Positions 1-11,500 of a DNA stretch of 64,000 bases are shown in pieces. The notes beneath the pieces are model-generated. The model worked only from the letters and a program-made list of their open reading frames with translations. It did not search any database and had not been told where the DNA came from. Numbering within the stretch: the stretch's first letter is position 1; each line of letters opens with the position of its first letter. Position numbers and translations under genes: made by a program. The DNA comes from Aradus depressus. Taxonomy: Eukaryota > Arthropoda > Insecta > Hemiptera > Aradidae. The stretch covers positions 25,987,489 to 26,051,488 of the forward strand of contig OY759224.1 in the NCBI GenBank assembly GCA_963662175.1, written 5' to 3'.

Positions 1-478
1 CGAACGGCTTGATGGATTTGATTAATTTTTTTTTTAATTTGTTCGTCAATGTCTGTGGAAGGTTATAGGCGTATTAGTACCTCAATATCTGGTCCATCCC
101 AGCATCCACCCACGCAATCTTTGTAACTAAAAAACCACTGCAATGATTAATGAGGAATCTTTTTGAATAGATAAGTTTTATCTACTGGAAGGTTAAGGTC
201 TATTTTTTAATCAACCCCTGGTCCATCCCAGCATCCACTCACGCAATCTTTGTAACTCGAAAACCATTGCAACGATTAATGAGAAATCTTTTTGAATAAA
301 TTAGTTTTAGCTCCAAAGCTAGCGTTACTACAGTTGAAGGACTATAATAAGCCTTATTCCGTATGAATAATTGAAAATTATAACATCATGAATGTACTGT
401 CGAGGAACTGAATAGCCTTATAGGAGATATTTGGAGAAAAGTCAAAGTTCCCCGGGCAACGCCGGGTATTACTGCTAG
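1..478 (+). mobile_element. Non-autonomous Helitron, 5' end cut by window edge
   Basis: This is the first of three closely similar copies (others at 39024-39566 and 54229-54729). The copy ends in a GC hairpin (CCCGG, loop, CCGGG at about 452-467), a short spacer and CTAG followed by T, the standard Helitron 3' end. It contains no open frame, so it would depend on a RepHel protein encoded elsewhere. The true 5' end lies before base 1. Two internal segments are imperfect repeats of each other (each has GGTCCATCCCAGCATCCAC followed by CGCAATCTTTGTAACT). Confidence 0.85.
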
Positions 479-1860
479 TTTGCAATAAAAACGAATTGGA
501 AGACGTATACCAGCTGTTAATATCCTGTCCGATCTACTCCCCCATTAGAAGCCACTTCCTGCCTCAGTATCAGTACAGGTCGATCCAACTTTCATACATT
601 ACTCTTGGCCCATAATAAGAATGATATTTAAAATATTTTCTATTATTTAATCAGCTCTCTGAAACTTAGAGCATTCATTGTTAACGAATAATGTATTATA
701 TTTATTATTATTAATTTGTAATTACTTATTTTATTTATATATATTTTTTTAAATTTATTTATGTTATTTATTTAGTTTGTTAAAGGTTGCTTTATATATG
801 TAATTATTGTTTTATATGTGTATTCCTTTATATGTGGCATTATTATGTTAATATTGTAAAAGTAATGGTAACTGACTCCATTGTATAGGGGTGATCCCTT
901 TAAACAATAAAATATTATTATTATTATACAAAGTAATTGATTCGTAAGATTGAATAGAAAGAAAAGTAGATGTATGTAAGATACGAGTTGTGAAAACAGA
1001 GGTAAGACTTTTGTGAATAAGACCAACCCCTTGTGTACTACGACAGATGGGGAGGGGAGGGTGTGAAATGGAGTTTATTGGCAGTTTTCCATCCCCCTCC
1101 CTCCCCCACTCAACACATCTCTTAAATATTCAAACAGCCTCCAGGGTACATCACAGTATGGCGCACTTTAATTGGACAAATTGTTTTTGAATAATAACAT
1201 TTCAATAATGGGCATTTGTTTTAATTATGAATCCTTTCAACACAGGCAATAAGGACATAAGTTCCTTATGAGGTAATATGCATAACGAATTTTAAATTGA
1301 AGACAACGCTGCCTATGATAAAATTTCCTCAGAAAAATTTTGGGATTCTATGGGGAAGGGGAAGAGAGAGAGAGAAGAGAATTTATCGTAAGTTCTTACT
1401 CTCCCCCTAAACGCTTTTAGGGTTCAATTTGGTTAAAAATCAATAAGTGTCTTTCTCAAGGACTTGTCAATAGTAATATAAAGTTTCACACTGATACATA
1501 CTTAGAGGCAGTTATTACAGTTTTTGAGTTGAGGCTAAGCCCTACTTACAGTGTATAATTTCCTACATTCATTTTTGACGGGCCAAGGAGCTACTTAAAT
1601 GTAAAATATTGTGCGGAGGGAGTCAAGATATGCAAATTTTCGTTTCATAAAATATATTTTGAATTTAATGCCAAGCAGGCAGGAGTCTTGATTATATTGA
1701 AAAAGATTCTTTGGTGATGTTTACAAGATGGCGCAGGGTTATGTTTACATTTCATCAACTTCAACTTAGCTGCACCCCCTCCCCCCCTACGTAACCTCCC
1801 TAGCGTCAAGAGATTGTTTCAAAATCAATATTCAAAAAAACGGAGGGGCCTCAAACCGTC
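479..1860. other. Unassigned AT-rich intergenic sequence
   Basis: No coding region is supported. An ATT-rich tail after a GATCCCTTTAAACAATAAA motif at about 890-925 looks like a LINE or SINE 3' end. The rest is low-complexity AT sequence with a C-rich patch near 1770-1790. Short open frames here show no recognisable domain. Confidence 0.5.
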
Positions 1861-1864
1861 TACG

Positions 1865-2405
1865 CCCCCTCTGATCCAGAACCCTCTAGGAACGACATCG
1901 ATTGATTGTGTACCTTATCGGTCAACGGGAAAAGGGCGATTAGAAGGGAGGTTTACAAAAAATCTAATTACTACCGTCGTAATGAATGTATTGATATGAA
2001 ATTTCATATGTAAATTCAAAGTCCTGTAGGAGACGACACCTATTAACTTTTAGCGGAATCTGCCGAAAAGGAAGGAGGGATGAAAGGGGGCTCTATTCGA
2101 AAATCCCCGAAACTGCCGATGTAATGAAAATATTGTCATGATATTTTATATTTAAATTCAAAACCTTATAAGGATGGCACCTATTAATTTTCCGCAATTG
2201 TACGAAGGAAAGCGGAAGACCGGAGAAGAGAGACTCGATTTCTCCTAATAACTGCCGATAAAATGAATGTATCGACTGTTTGGTATGAGGATGTAAGTCA
2301 AATATTGAGTTTTAGTTCAAACGATGTATTGGCTTTGTTGGGAGAGCGGAAACCTAATTGATTAATTCTTACTAGGGTAGTACATAGCCGGCGCAGTAAT
2401 AATTT
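1865..2405 (+). repeat. REP1 repeat, degenerate copy
   Basis: Contains the REP1 landmarks: TAATGAATGTATTGATATG, an 'aggatggcacctattaatttt' type block, and a GTACATAGCCGG end. REP1 is the commonest repeat in the window (about 30 fragments). Copies contain tandem internal units of roughly 130 bp built round AATGAATGTATCGACAC. I do not recognise the family. Confidence 0.6.
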
Positions 2406-2432
2406 TAAGTTAAAGTAGTATTAGTAGTAGTA

Positions 2433-2902
2433 GGCCATTTTTAAAAATTTAAATTTAAAAAACCGGTTATTGCTTGTAAAAAAATGTTTTTTTAACAGGA
2501 ACAAAATTTTAAAAGACACTAATCGATCGGATATTTTCCGAGGAATTCGAATCTGAGCTCAGATTTTTTCTCTGTTGTTGCGCACGCGCCCAAAAAAATT
2601 GAATTACCGTTATTTTCGGCTCCAATTCAATAGAAAATTCAGAATGCCCAGATTTTCGATATGACTATTTCTAAGTATGAGGTTTCAACTGTCTTCAGTG
2701 AAAAGTTGGTGGAAATCGAGATAGGTATTTTGACGCTACGAAGTTTTGAAAAAAAACAACACTTTTTCGTATCTACTGCGCATGCGTCGCAATATGGCAA
2801 AACAATTTTGGCAATAGTGTTTTTTAAAATATTGTTCTAGTTAAAAAAACATTTTTCACAAGCAAAAACCTGTTTTTTAAATTTAATTTTTTTCAAATGG
2901 CC
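2433..2902. mobile_element. Inverted-repeat element (MITE-like)
   Basis: Arms of about 80-90 bp at 2433-2520 and 2822-2902 are reverse complements with few mismatches. Both contain TTGCTTGT and a TTTTTTTAAC block and end in GGCCATTT. The roughly 300-bp centre has no open frame. No clear target duplication was found, so the superfamily is unknown. Confidence 0.6.
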
Positions 2903-3074
2903 AATTTCATAAAATAGTAATAGAAATTGCAATTTTTGAGATAAAGACTCCAAATTTTGGGGAAATTCATACGTTTTGTGGTAGAAACCACGGGCCAAAT
3001 TTGATCGAAATCGGAGAATCCATGCCAACAATTGAATGGACATGGCGTGGAATCTCTTTATTCATTTCATTTTA

Positions 3075-3235
3075 TTTTTTTAGTAGTATTGTTAATTCTA
3101 ATGTATGTCAGACTCTTAGGGATAATATCTGTTTATGTATCTAATATATAAGCAATCTTAATGTAAACATTCTTATGTATCTTATTACCATATTATGGTT
3201 TAACGGAAATAAATATTATTATTATTATTACCTTC
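3075..3235 (+). repeat. LINE-type 3' tail with (ATT)n end
   Basis: Ends GTTTAACGGAAATAAATATT followed by ATT repeats. The same block (CTGTTTATGTATCTAAT, then TATCTTAATGTA, then ATGGTTTAACGGAAATAAA) recurs at 51330-51640, 52030-52155 and, inverted, 56560-56698. It looks like the 3' end of a 5'-truncated retroposon family with a microsatellite tail. No coding part is present. Confidence 0.6.
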
Positions 3236-3781
3236 TTGAAATCCAGTAAAATGATATAAATTATACAAAAATATATTTTATTTTGTGTAAACTGCATACT
3301 TTGGTAACGCTTTAAACGTGATTCTGTCATGTGAGGTCTATCGAAAAAAGATAAGACATAACGAACAGAAGATATCTCACAAGAGATAAAGATTCTCGAC
3401 TGGTATTTCTCTCTGTTTGTCCGAATTAGATCCGGGGATTTGAACCAGGAGATGAAATTGAGGTTTCATTCGGCGTATGATATACAGAATAAACAATATA
3501 TGTTTTGTAGAGGAACAGAATAGAGTGAAGGATAAAGAACTTGCACTCATCTTTATCTTCCAGAATATTGTATTCTAAGGATATAATGCGTTGGCTTCTT
3601 AAGGATTTAGGAATATATCTATTGAAGGGAGGTCAAGTGTAACTCATCGCATATTCCTTTTAAATTATTGGCAGACATTTACCAAATATGCTTCTTCAAT
3701 GAATTTCCTCAATGGTACAAACGTATGCTAAGCATCAGACTGTACATGTATGCTTTATATGCTGCAATCACATATTTTTTG
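3236..3781. other. Unassigned sequence
   Basis: AT-rich with no recognisable gene, RNA or repeat apart from the ATT tail at its start. Confidence 0.4.
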
Positions 3782-3995
3782 TGACTCATTGTAACTACGA
3801 GCTTAGTCGCCTACTGTCAGAGCGCTCTTTCGTCGCTCTGGTGGACATGAGCCCAACTCTACAGTGGGAGTTCTAAATTTTAACAACCCAGGTTTATTTA
3901 CCCAGGATATAGGTTTGTAACCTGACATCGTACAGGCTCGGGACCATCGCTTAACGTCCCATCCAAAGGACGGCATGCTCAAGTTATTTTATACA
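3782..3995 (-). mobile_element. SINE-A, fragment lacking the tRNA head
   Basis: Reverse-strand copy of the SINE-A body (complement of GACTCATGCCCGGGC, CAGAGTGACGAAAGAGCGCT and GGACGTTAAGCGATGGTCC). It stops near the GCACGCCGTCC block, so the tRNA-like head is missing. The deleted mariner follows directly. Confidence 0.85.
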
Positions 3996-4009
3996 TATTA
4001 TAACATAAC

Positions 4010-4442
4010 TTCGACTGACGACGATCATGTTGTCAGAGTGAACGTTCTCCTGCGATCAAATCGTCGACTAACCATCCGTGAAATGGCAGAGGCCACGAAG
4101 TGGGGAGTGGATGCTGCACCATGACTGTTCATTCGCGAATATTGCACAAAAAACGCCATCCCCCAGCCCCCGTACTCATCAGACCTGGCCCCTGCGGACT
4201 TTTTCCTGTTTCCAAAACTCAAAGAGACCCTTAAAAGAGCACAGATTTTACTCAACTGACGAAATTAAAGAAAAATCGCTTGAGGAGCTGAACAGCATTC
4301 CGGAAGATGAGTTCTCAAGGTCTTTCCAGCAGGGAAAACGGCGTTGGGAAAAATGTACCCTTCAAAGTACTCTCACCTTGGAAGCTAATGTAAATAAATT
4401 TTTAAAAAATCAGCCCTGGAACTTTTTGATCACCCCTTGTAT
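4010..4442 (+). pseudogene. mariner-like transposase, internally deleted and frameshifted
   Basis: The first part (about 4021-4105) reads as the helix-turn-helix start of a mariner transposase (VRVNVLLRSNRRLTIREMAE). It jumps straight to the second catalytic region (LHHD, about 4110), losing most of the centre. The block with the third Asp (YSSDLAPADFFLFPKLK) is in another frame at about 4165-4225, so at least one frameshift is present. The C-terminal part (DEIKEKSLEELNSIPEDEF, then WEKC) is readable to about 4360. The right terminus TTTTTGATCACCCCTTGTA is typical of mariner. No left terminus is visible, because a SINE-A fragment lies there. It is inactive. Confidence 0.85.
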
Positions 4443-5062
4443 ATATATATATTCATGAAAATACCCCTGCAGTAGCGTAGAAAACCGGTTCTGGAAGTAA
4501 ATAAAACAGTCCGAAGACATTTTTTTTTTTTTTTTTGAATAATCTAATCCCAGAACATCCTATTATCACATATAAGGGCTTCCACAGAGTCCCAAGCTAT
4601 GGAGTCTTCTGTTTAAAGACGCCTCCGGACAGACTGCTGTTCCAGAAGAGTTTGGACATGTTCTATCTAAGTCTTAATCAAAAACATACGTTTCAAAGCT
4701 TGTATAACATGGCTGAAGAAAGAAGCTAACTATAAAATGTTACGAAATCTATTTGAGGTTAGTGAGCGTGGGCTGAAGGAGAGACAGTATCTTGATAGTG
4801 GCTAAGGTTGGATGAACATGTGGGACTGGGGTAGCTATACCAGCTCGTGTAGGGCACGAGGCAGGAAGCGAGGCGCAGCGAGATGCAGCGTACATAGGGG
4901 AGGGGGACCTGCAGCTCATCGGCCCAGAACGGAGGGGGCAAGCAGATGCATAGGTCACACAATGGTAAGGTCATAACAAACGGACTGTTGTGACGTCCTA
5001 GTCTTCCATTCCTCCTCTCTTCTTGAAAAAATGTGTCTCATAATGGAATTAATTGTTTTAAT
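4443..5062. other. Unassigned sequence with a GC-richer patch
   Basis: A T-run lies at 4519-4536. The segment 4750-4975 is markedly more GC-rich than its surroundings and is open in two overlapping minus-strand frames, but neither product resembles a known family. A 64-codon open frame at 4535-4729 is also unrecognised. A diverged element fragment or a non-coding exon cannot be excluded. Confidence 0.4.
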
Positions 5063-5070
5063 GCTGTTCC
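5063..5070 (+). repeat. 8-bp target-site duplication, left copy
   Basis: GCTGTTCC here is repeated exactly at 12524-12531, flanking the hAT-type termini. Confidence 0.85.
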
Positions 5071-6188
5071 TAGGGTTCAATCGATACCACAAAGTTACGA
5101 TACTTTTACTCACGAGTAGTATCGAATAAAACGTTCGATACTACTCAAGTATCGAACAGAAAGTATCGATACCTAATTGTATCGATTGAATCTAGTAATT
5201 CGTTATAATTAAATTTAAAAAATGTATATATCTATTGTAACAGTAGTTATAAGAGCTTACATTTATAATTAATTAAAATAATTGATAATTGGTATAAAAA
5301 AATAAATAGATAATAAGACGTACATATTAATTTTTTGACTGATATATTTTTTATGTTTAAGTAAACATTTTTTTTTTTATTTGATTTTTATTTAATTTAA
5401 AACGGGTTAGTCACATTTACACACATAAAATTACCCCAGTATTTTATAGACCTATAAGCTGTATTGATGAATGATGAACGCTGTATTCATGTTGTATCAT
5501 TTAGGGGATGGGATGACTCATATTCCACTTCAGATGTTTTCTTTTAGCTGATTTTTCTTTATGAGCAGTAACTTCAACAATGGCCATAGGTTACTTCTGC
5601 ACTCGTTGCTTCTTGGTGTCTACCTTCGGATCTTCATGATGCTGAAACACCTACTTGTACCGGCTATAAGCCCCAAGACACGGCGAATCACTTCACTGCG
5701 TAATTTCTACCTCTCTATCTACAGACATCCTCGCACATATACCACTCTGAACCACCGACACAGACTAGGCACCCTCCTCTGAACAGTTCTCTCATACGAC
5801 ATCCAAGTCTGCCTTCTAGGGACTCCCTCCTCCTTCCATCTCTGCATTTGATTGGCTACCATTTTCATGGCCTTGTGTTTTAATATTCTTTAAACGAGTA
5901 TCGATTGGTCACTTGACGAGTGTACATGTGTTTTGTGTCTCTGTGTTTGTGCCTCTTCAGGAGAGTATTTCAGGGAGTTCAAACCATTTTTCTTTCGTAA
6001 TTAACTTATATTTGCACCTGTTTTCCTTTTTGATTGCCTCCACATTTAAATCTAACTGTATTTCTTATTTATTTCGATATTTACTTTTTTATTTCTAACC
6101 TATTACTTTACTATTTTATTTAATCAGCTGTTTATATATATATATATTTTGTTTTTCTTCTAAATAGTTCATATGTCAATTTATAAAC

Positions 6189-7556
6189 ATGAATTTACCA
6201 CCTGACATATCTAAACATAAGGTAAGAAAACGAGGTTATTCCTCTTTCCCAGATGAAAGGTTAGATGGAAAAAATGTTTCTAGTAACCATGCTCCTAGTT
6301 TCCTAATTATTTCCAGAACTGATGATGGCGACTTTTTGAAAGTCTCACCATTTCTCATCAATAAAGCCATAACTGGGGCTGTAGGAGATGTGAAAACAAT
6401 TAAGAAACTGAGAAATGGTACTTTGTTCATAGAAACAAAAAATTCAAAACAAACCAACCAGTTACTAAATCTTACTTCCTTCTATGATCAAATCCAGATC
6501 AAAGTAGAGCCTCATCGCACTCTGAACTCATCCAAGGGAGTGATCACATGCTTCGACTTATCGGAGATCTCTGAAGAAGAGATTGCCTTAGAACTAAAAA
6601 GTCAGAATGTAACGGAGGTGAAATGTATCACCTCGAAAAAATCTGGCCAAGTAACTAGGACAGATACGTACATTATCACGTTTTCCCTCCCCACCCCCCC
6701 AGAATTATTAAAAGTAGGCTTTCACTTAGTGAAGGTAAGACGATATGTTCCGGCGCCGATGAGGTGCTTTAACTGTCTACGTTTTGGCCACATGAAACAA
6801 AAGTGTGAAAAAGAACCGATATGCGGTAAATGTAGTCTGCCAGTCCATGGTAGTGAGCCTTGTACCCGGTCCGAGTTCTGTATTAATTGTGACGGCGATC
6901 ACCCGTGTTGGTCAAGGCAATGTCCTCGTTATAAAGAGGAGGCTGCCATCAAAGAGCTACAAATAAGTGAAAAAATAACTTTTCGACAAGCTAAAAAAGT
7001 ATATAAGGAAAGATCACCCCCGGTGTATCTAAAATCTTTTGCCCACGTTGTAGGTGGCACTCCGATGCCACAGAGTATTTTTGAGGTTGTTAAAGCGACT
7101 AAGTCTTGTTCCATATCGACTCAGACTGACGATGATGTTAGTACCTGTGAAGCAGGTCTACCAGCTAGTTGTACAGTTGCCAAAGCTGCTACCTCTAGCT
7201 GCGACCTCTCTCCCGTTTCCCCCCCTCCTCCTGCCCAACCCGTGTCCCGCCCCGCGCTCGTCCCCGTTCCGGTCCCGGTCCCGTCAAAGCCCTTATCACT
7301 CCCCACTTCCGTTACCATCCCTGTCTCCTCCCCCCAGCCACCATCCCTTTCTTCTTCATCTGACCCCGCCCCCCTCCCATCACATTCAGATGTACAGCTT
7401 CCTTCTTCACAAGGAGAAGGAGCTTCCAAATCCATAAAGTCTTCAGAAAAACAGAAAAAAGTAAAGCCGAAATTGAAGAAGCTTCCAGTGCGTTCCAGGT
7501 CGCGTAGTAATTCGTCAAGTAACATGAAACATCGAGATTCCAATGGATCCGATTAA
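6189..7556 (+). CDS. LINE ORF1, gag-like RNA-binding protein with zinc knuckles
   Basis: This 455-residue protein should bind the element's RNA and form the ribonucleoprotein particle needed for retrotransposition. Residues about 37-190 form a mixed alpha/beta region at the usual position of the RRM-like part of such proteins. From residue 193 come three zinc knuckles: CFNCLRFGHMKQKC, CGKCSLPVHGSEPC, and a third with C-x2-C-x3-H spacing (CINCDGDH). The segment after them (PRYKEEAAIKEL) is typical of arthropod I/R1-like gag proteins. Residues about 330-400 are Pro/Ser/Val-rich and low in complexity, and the C-terminus is Lys/Arg/Ser-rich. The first ATG after the 5' UTR is used. ORF2 starts 59 bp downstream. 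The frame is intact. Confidence 0.93.
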   Translation: MNLPPDISKHKVRKRGYSSFPDERLDGKNVSSNHAPSFLIISRTDDGDFLKVSPFLINKAITGAVGDVKTIKKLRNGTLFIETKNSKQTNQLLNLTSFYDQIQIKVEPHRTLNSSKGVITCFDLSEISEEEIALELKSQNVTEVKCITSKKSGQVTRTDTYIITFSLPTPPELLKVGFHLVKVRRYVPAPMRCFNCLRFGHMKQKCEKEPICGKCSLPVHGSEPCTRSEFCINCDGDHPCWSRQCPRYKEEAAIKELQISEKITFRQAKKVYKERSPPVYLKSFAHVVGGTPMPQSIFEVVKATKSCSISTQTDDDVSTCEAGLPASCTVAKAATSSCDLSPVSPPPPAQPVSRPALVPVPVPVPSKPLSLPTSVTIPVSSPQPPSLSSSSDPAPLPSHSDVQLPSSQGEGASKSIKSSEKQKKVKPKLKKLPVRSRSRSNSSSNMKHRDSNGSD

Positions 7557-7615
7557 GTTTCTAATGTACATTACTGATTCAGGCACACTTAATAGCACCG
7601 TTTTTTTTTTTCTCA

Positions 7616-10600
7616 ATGACAACAAAAAAGATAATTCAGTGGAATATGAATGGTTATAGGACCCAATCTGAAGAACTAAAGCTGTTGATCAGTGAACACC
7701 AACCAACTGTCTTGTGTCTTCAAGAGACTCACCTGAAAGAAACAGACAGATTAACTCTTAAGCATTACAACGTCTTCCGCAAGGATAAGGTAGCCCTTTT
7801 CAGAGCAAACGGGGGAGTTCTGATCGCGGTAAAGACGAACATTATATCGAAACTGGTGGATATTCAGACCCCCTTACAGGCCGTTGTTGTCAGGATCTGT
7901 GGTGAATGCGAAATGACCATTTGCAATGTGTACCTGCCACCTACGGAGGGCATTGACGAAGATGAGTTGCTACGGCTGATGAACCAGCTTCCCAGGCCGT
8001 ACCTCGTGGTAGGAGATGTGAACGGTAGCCACACCAGCTGGGCACCAACCACTAACACCAGGGGTGGCATCGTCAGAAGAGTTATAGAGGATATCGATGC
8101 CATGGTTCTAAATACTGGTGAGAATACCCACTTCAGTCAGGCCTATGGCACCTTCTCAGCCATCGATGTAGCCTTCTGCTCTCCGATGTTGGCGCTGCAG
8201 CTGCACTGGTCTGTCCTCGAAGATTTACATAATAGCGACCATTTTCCCATTGTTCTATCTTATTTATCGGGTGAAAGAAGCCTCAATGGGATTGAAAAGT
8301 GGATTATAGACAAAGCAGATTGGTTATCATATAAATCTTTAGCACATATAGACCCCGATCGACTCTCTGCTGATGTTAATGCTACTAATTCCTACATAAT
8401 ATCAACACTAGTCGAAGCTGGGAACCAGTCTATTCCAACGTCTCGAGGAAAGTATAATGAAAAGAGACGTGTGCCCTGGTTCGATGCTGAATGTCGTCAA
8501 GCAGTGAAACAACGAAGAAAGGCACTGAGGGTATTTAGACATACCCCTACTACTGAAAATCTAATTGACCTTAAAAAATGCCGCTCTATCTCCAGACGAC
8601 TTGCCAAAGAGAAAAAAAGAATATGTTGGATTGAATTCACCACTTCAATCACGTGTGGAACACCATCAAGAACTGTGTGGAGGAAGATCCGAAGCATCAT
8701 TGGGTCGTACATGTCTGAGGCACCTGTCATACAGAAAGGCCATGCTTTTATCGCAGACCCTAAAGCTGTAGCTGATGAATTTGCCATTCATTACAGTGAA
8801 GCTTCTGCCACTCAAAATTATCCCCCCGCTTTTCAACTGTACAAGACAAATTGTGAAACGCAATCCCCTCTAAACTTCAGTGAAGAATCCAACCACAAAT
8901 ACTATAACCTAAAATTCAGTGAGTGGGAACTGTCTGCAGCTCTGCAAGATCTAAAGAAGACAGCTCCCGGGGCAGACAAAATCCATAACTTTATGTTGAA
9001 AAACTTAAGTCAAGAATCAAAGAAGTCCCTGCTTGCATTTTTCAATCTTATTTGGACTCAGCATGCCTTTCCTGAGGACTGGGGGGAAGCAATTATACTT
9101 CCGCTTTTGAAGCCAGGAAAAAACAAGCATTCGTTAAGCAGCTACAGGCCAATTTCTCTTACTAGCTGCCTCTGCAAACTTCTGGAACAAATGGTAAATA
9201 AGAGACTAGTCTGGGTGCTAGAGAAACAGAAGCTCCTGGCGCCCAATCAAAGTGGATTTCGAAAACAACGGTCTACTCTAGATCACCTCGTGGCTGTGGA
9301 AAACCTACTTCAAAACACCTTTCTCAACAACGAAGAAGCTATTGGTATATTCTTCGACATTAGCAAAGCGTATGACTCTTCCTGGCGGTATGGGATCATG
9401 CGCCAACTCCACGAATGGAAATTCAGCGGGAACTTACCCATGTTCATAGAGAACTTCCTAAGATACAGGTGTCTCAGGGTCAGAATAGGTGATAAATATT
9501 CCAGAAAAGCCCCATTTGAAAACGGTATACCCCAAGGTAGCGTCCTGAGCTGTACACTATTTGCTATAGCTATGAACAGCGTTGCAGCTTGCATACCAAA
9601 GGACATACAAAGTTTTCTGTTTGTTGACGACCTCAGTATAATGTGCAGAGTAACGGACCCAGAAAAGGCACGACATGATCTGCAGCTCGCTCTTGACAAC
9701 ATTGACCACTGGACTCAGAAGACTGGTTTCTCAATCTCTACTGAAAAAACACATGGTGTGTACTTCAGTAGGAAAAGACAGCCCAGTATACCCCCAGGAC
9801 TATACATAGGAGGAACCCCCCTACAATTTCTTGATAAAGTTAAGTTTCTTGGCCTTTGGCTAGATTCGAAACTGAACTGGCGAGAACACATCAAATATGT
9901 AAAGGAGGTCTGCTCTAAAAGGCTCAACATCATGAGAGTCCTGGCTAGTACGTCATGGGGAGCTGACCGAACTTCCATGTTGAGGATCTACACAAGTCTA
10001 ATTCTGTCCAAGATAGACTATGGTAGTGTTGTATATGGCTCCTCGCGACCGAGTTATCTTCGAACTCTGGACTCGGTACATCATGCTGGGATACGCCTTG
10101 CTACCGGTGCCTTCAGAACCAGCCCGGTCCTCAGTCTATGTGCCGAATCAGGAGTACCGCCTCTCTCAATCAGAAGAAGTTACTTAGCCAGTGGTTACAT
10201 GGCTGCTCTTTCCCTTAATAAAGACAATCCTTCCTACAAACTGGTGTTCGAACCTGAATACCTGGGCATATACAATGGAAAGCCGAACTCCACGCGGCCT
10301 CTTGCTGTTAGGGAGAGGGATTTTACTCAAGATCTTCTGCGAATGGAGCCATCGGTTGAAGTTAACGAACGTCCACCCTGGTTACATTTCCCATTGAATA
10401 TTAATTTAAACCTTTTAAAGCATAAGAAAGAGGAAACTCCAAGTATTGTATATCTGCGGGAATTCGCAAAAATTATTAGCTCATATGAAAATTTAAAAAT
10501 ACTATACACTGATGGCTCTAAATGAGAGGAAGGAGTAGGTTGCGCGGTTGTAAATGGACTGGAAGTAATGAGGAAGAAGCTGAGTGACCACTGCAGTATT

Positions 10601-11299
10601 CACACCGCCGAGCTGTATGCACTTGAATGTGCCTTAAATCGTATTATGGCCTTGGAAGGTAACAATTTTATGATCTGTTGCGACTCTTTGTCTGCAATTC
10701 AAAGTCTACAAAGACTTCATACAGACCATAACCTGGTGAGCAAAATTAGAGAGTACTGCAGTACCATCCAACGTTCTGGAAAGCATGTTACATTCTGTTG
10801 GGTTCCCTCTCACGTAGGCCTGGAGGGTAATGAAAAGGCAGATGTAGCTGCGAAGGAAGCGACTACTGAGCCCGGAGAAGCACAAAAACTCTTCATGAAG
10901 AAAGATTTTCAGCAGTGTTTCCGGAAGAAGGTAATGAATGGTTGGAGTAGGATATGGGCCGAGGTGGACAATAACAAGCTGAAAGTTGTTAAGGGAGATG
11001 TGAAGCCGTGGGCCTCATCGGTTCGGAAGAATAGGAGAGAGGAGGTTGCAGTGACCAGACTGAGGCTGGGACATAGCCGTCTTAGTCAGGGGCACCTCAT
11101 CACCAGGAGCCAGACCAGACTCTGCTGCGGAGTTCCTCTGACGGTGCAGCACATCTTCGAAGAGTGCTCCTTACATAAGGAGCTGCTAAGGTCGATGGGG
11201 ATACCGGCCACTCTAGCCGGGGCACTTGGCAACGATATTCAAATGGTAGGCAAAGTAGTGCTCTTTCTTAGGACAGCCAATTTGCTCAACGAGCTGTGA
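7616..11299 (+). pseudogene. LINE ORF2: endonuclease-reverse transcriptase-RNase H, one in-frame UGA
   Basis: The frame runs for 1,227 residues apart from a single TGA at 10523-10525. The N-terminal endonuclease nicks the target: WNMNG (about residue 9), LQETH (36), GDVNGSH (132) and SDHFPI (208) are all present. The reverse transcriptase has FFDISKAYDS (579), the GIPQGSVLS block and FVDDL (669), where Val replaces the more common Ala of F/YADD. RNase H begins YTDGSK (963), is cut by the stop, and resumes in the same frame with HTAELYAL, CDSLSA (about 1022) and WVPSHVGLEGNEKAD (about 1062). A C-x-x-H-x-x-C type segment (CCGVPLTVQHIFEEC) follows. Truncation at the UGA would give a 969-residue protein with endonuclease and reverse transcriptase but no complete RNase H. 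The start follows an 11-T run; ATG 7616 is the first suitable start and leaves a complete endonuclease. Confidence 0.95.
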
Positions 11300-11500
11300 T
11301 TCAAAAATGTATTTATTTTTTATTATTTCATTTAATTAAATTTATTTTGTTTTTCCCCTTCAATTTTACGTACTTTTATTATTTTTTTATTATATTATTT
11401 ATATTTTAAGTTCTCTTCCTAATTAGTATATTAAGTAAATGAGACAATGGCGCTTATGACCACGTTGTTGAGCGCCAGATTCAAAACCTAAACCTAAACC
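11300..11500 (+). promoter_or_regulatory. LINE 3' UTR with terminal hairpin and CCTAAA tail
   Basis: The UTR is AT-rich. Near its end GGCGCT (11449-11454) pairs perfectly with AGCGCC (11471-11476), forming a 6-bp stem with a 16-nt loop. It is followed within about 8 nt by AAAACCTAAACCTAAACC. A 3' hairpin plus short-unit tail is a plausible recognition site for the reverse transcriptase. SINE-A copies end in a very similar tail. Confidence 0.7.

Larger units (their letters stand above)
5896..11500 (+). mobile_element. Full-length I-like LINE with 12-bp target duplications
   Basis: The 12-bp sequence TATTCTTTAAAC lies directly before (5884-5895) and after (11501-11512) the element and fixes both ends. 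The order is a 5' UTR of 293 bp, ORF1 (gag-like), a 59-bp gap, ORF2 (endonuclease, reverse transcriptase, RNase H), a 200-bp 3' UTR with a terminal hairpin, and a tail of three AACCTA-type units rather than poly(A). An AP endonuclease, an RNase H domain and CCHC knuckles in ORF1 place it in the I/Nimb/LOA-like group, with I/Nimb most likely. Intact ends, near-complete frames and perfect duplications indicate a recent insertion. Confidence 0.93.

Noticed and set aside
4535..4729. 64-codon open frame
   Set aside because: No similarity or conserved copy; probably chance.
7054..7543. Open frames opposite and overlapping LINE ORF1
   Set aside because: Shadow frames created by the Pro/Ser-rich, C-rich region of ORF1.
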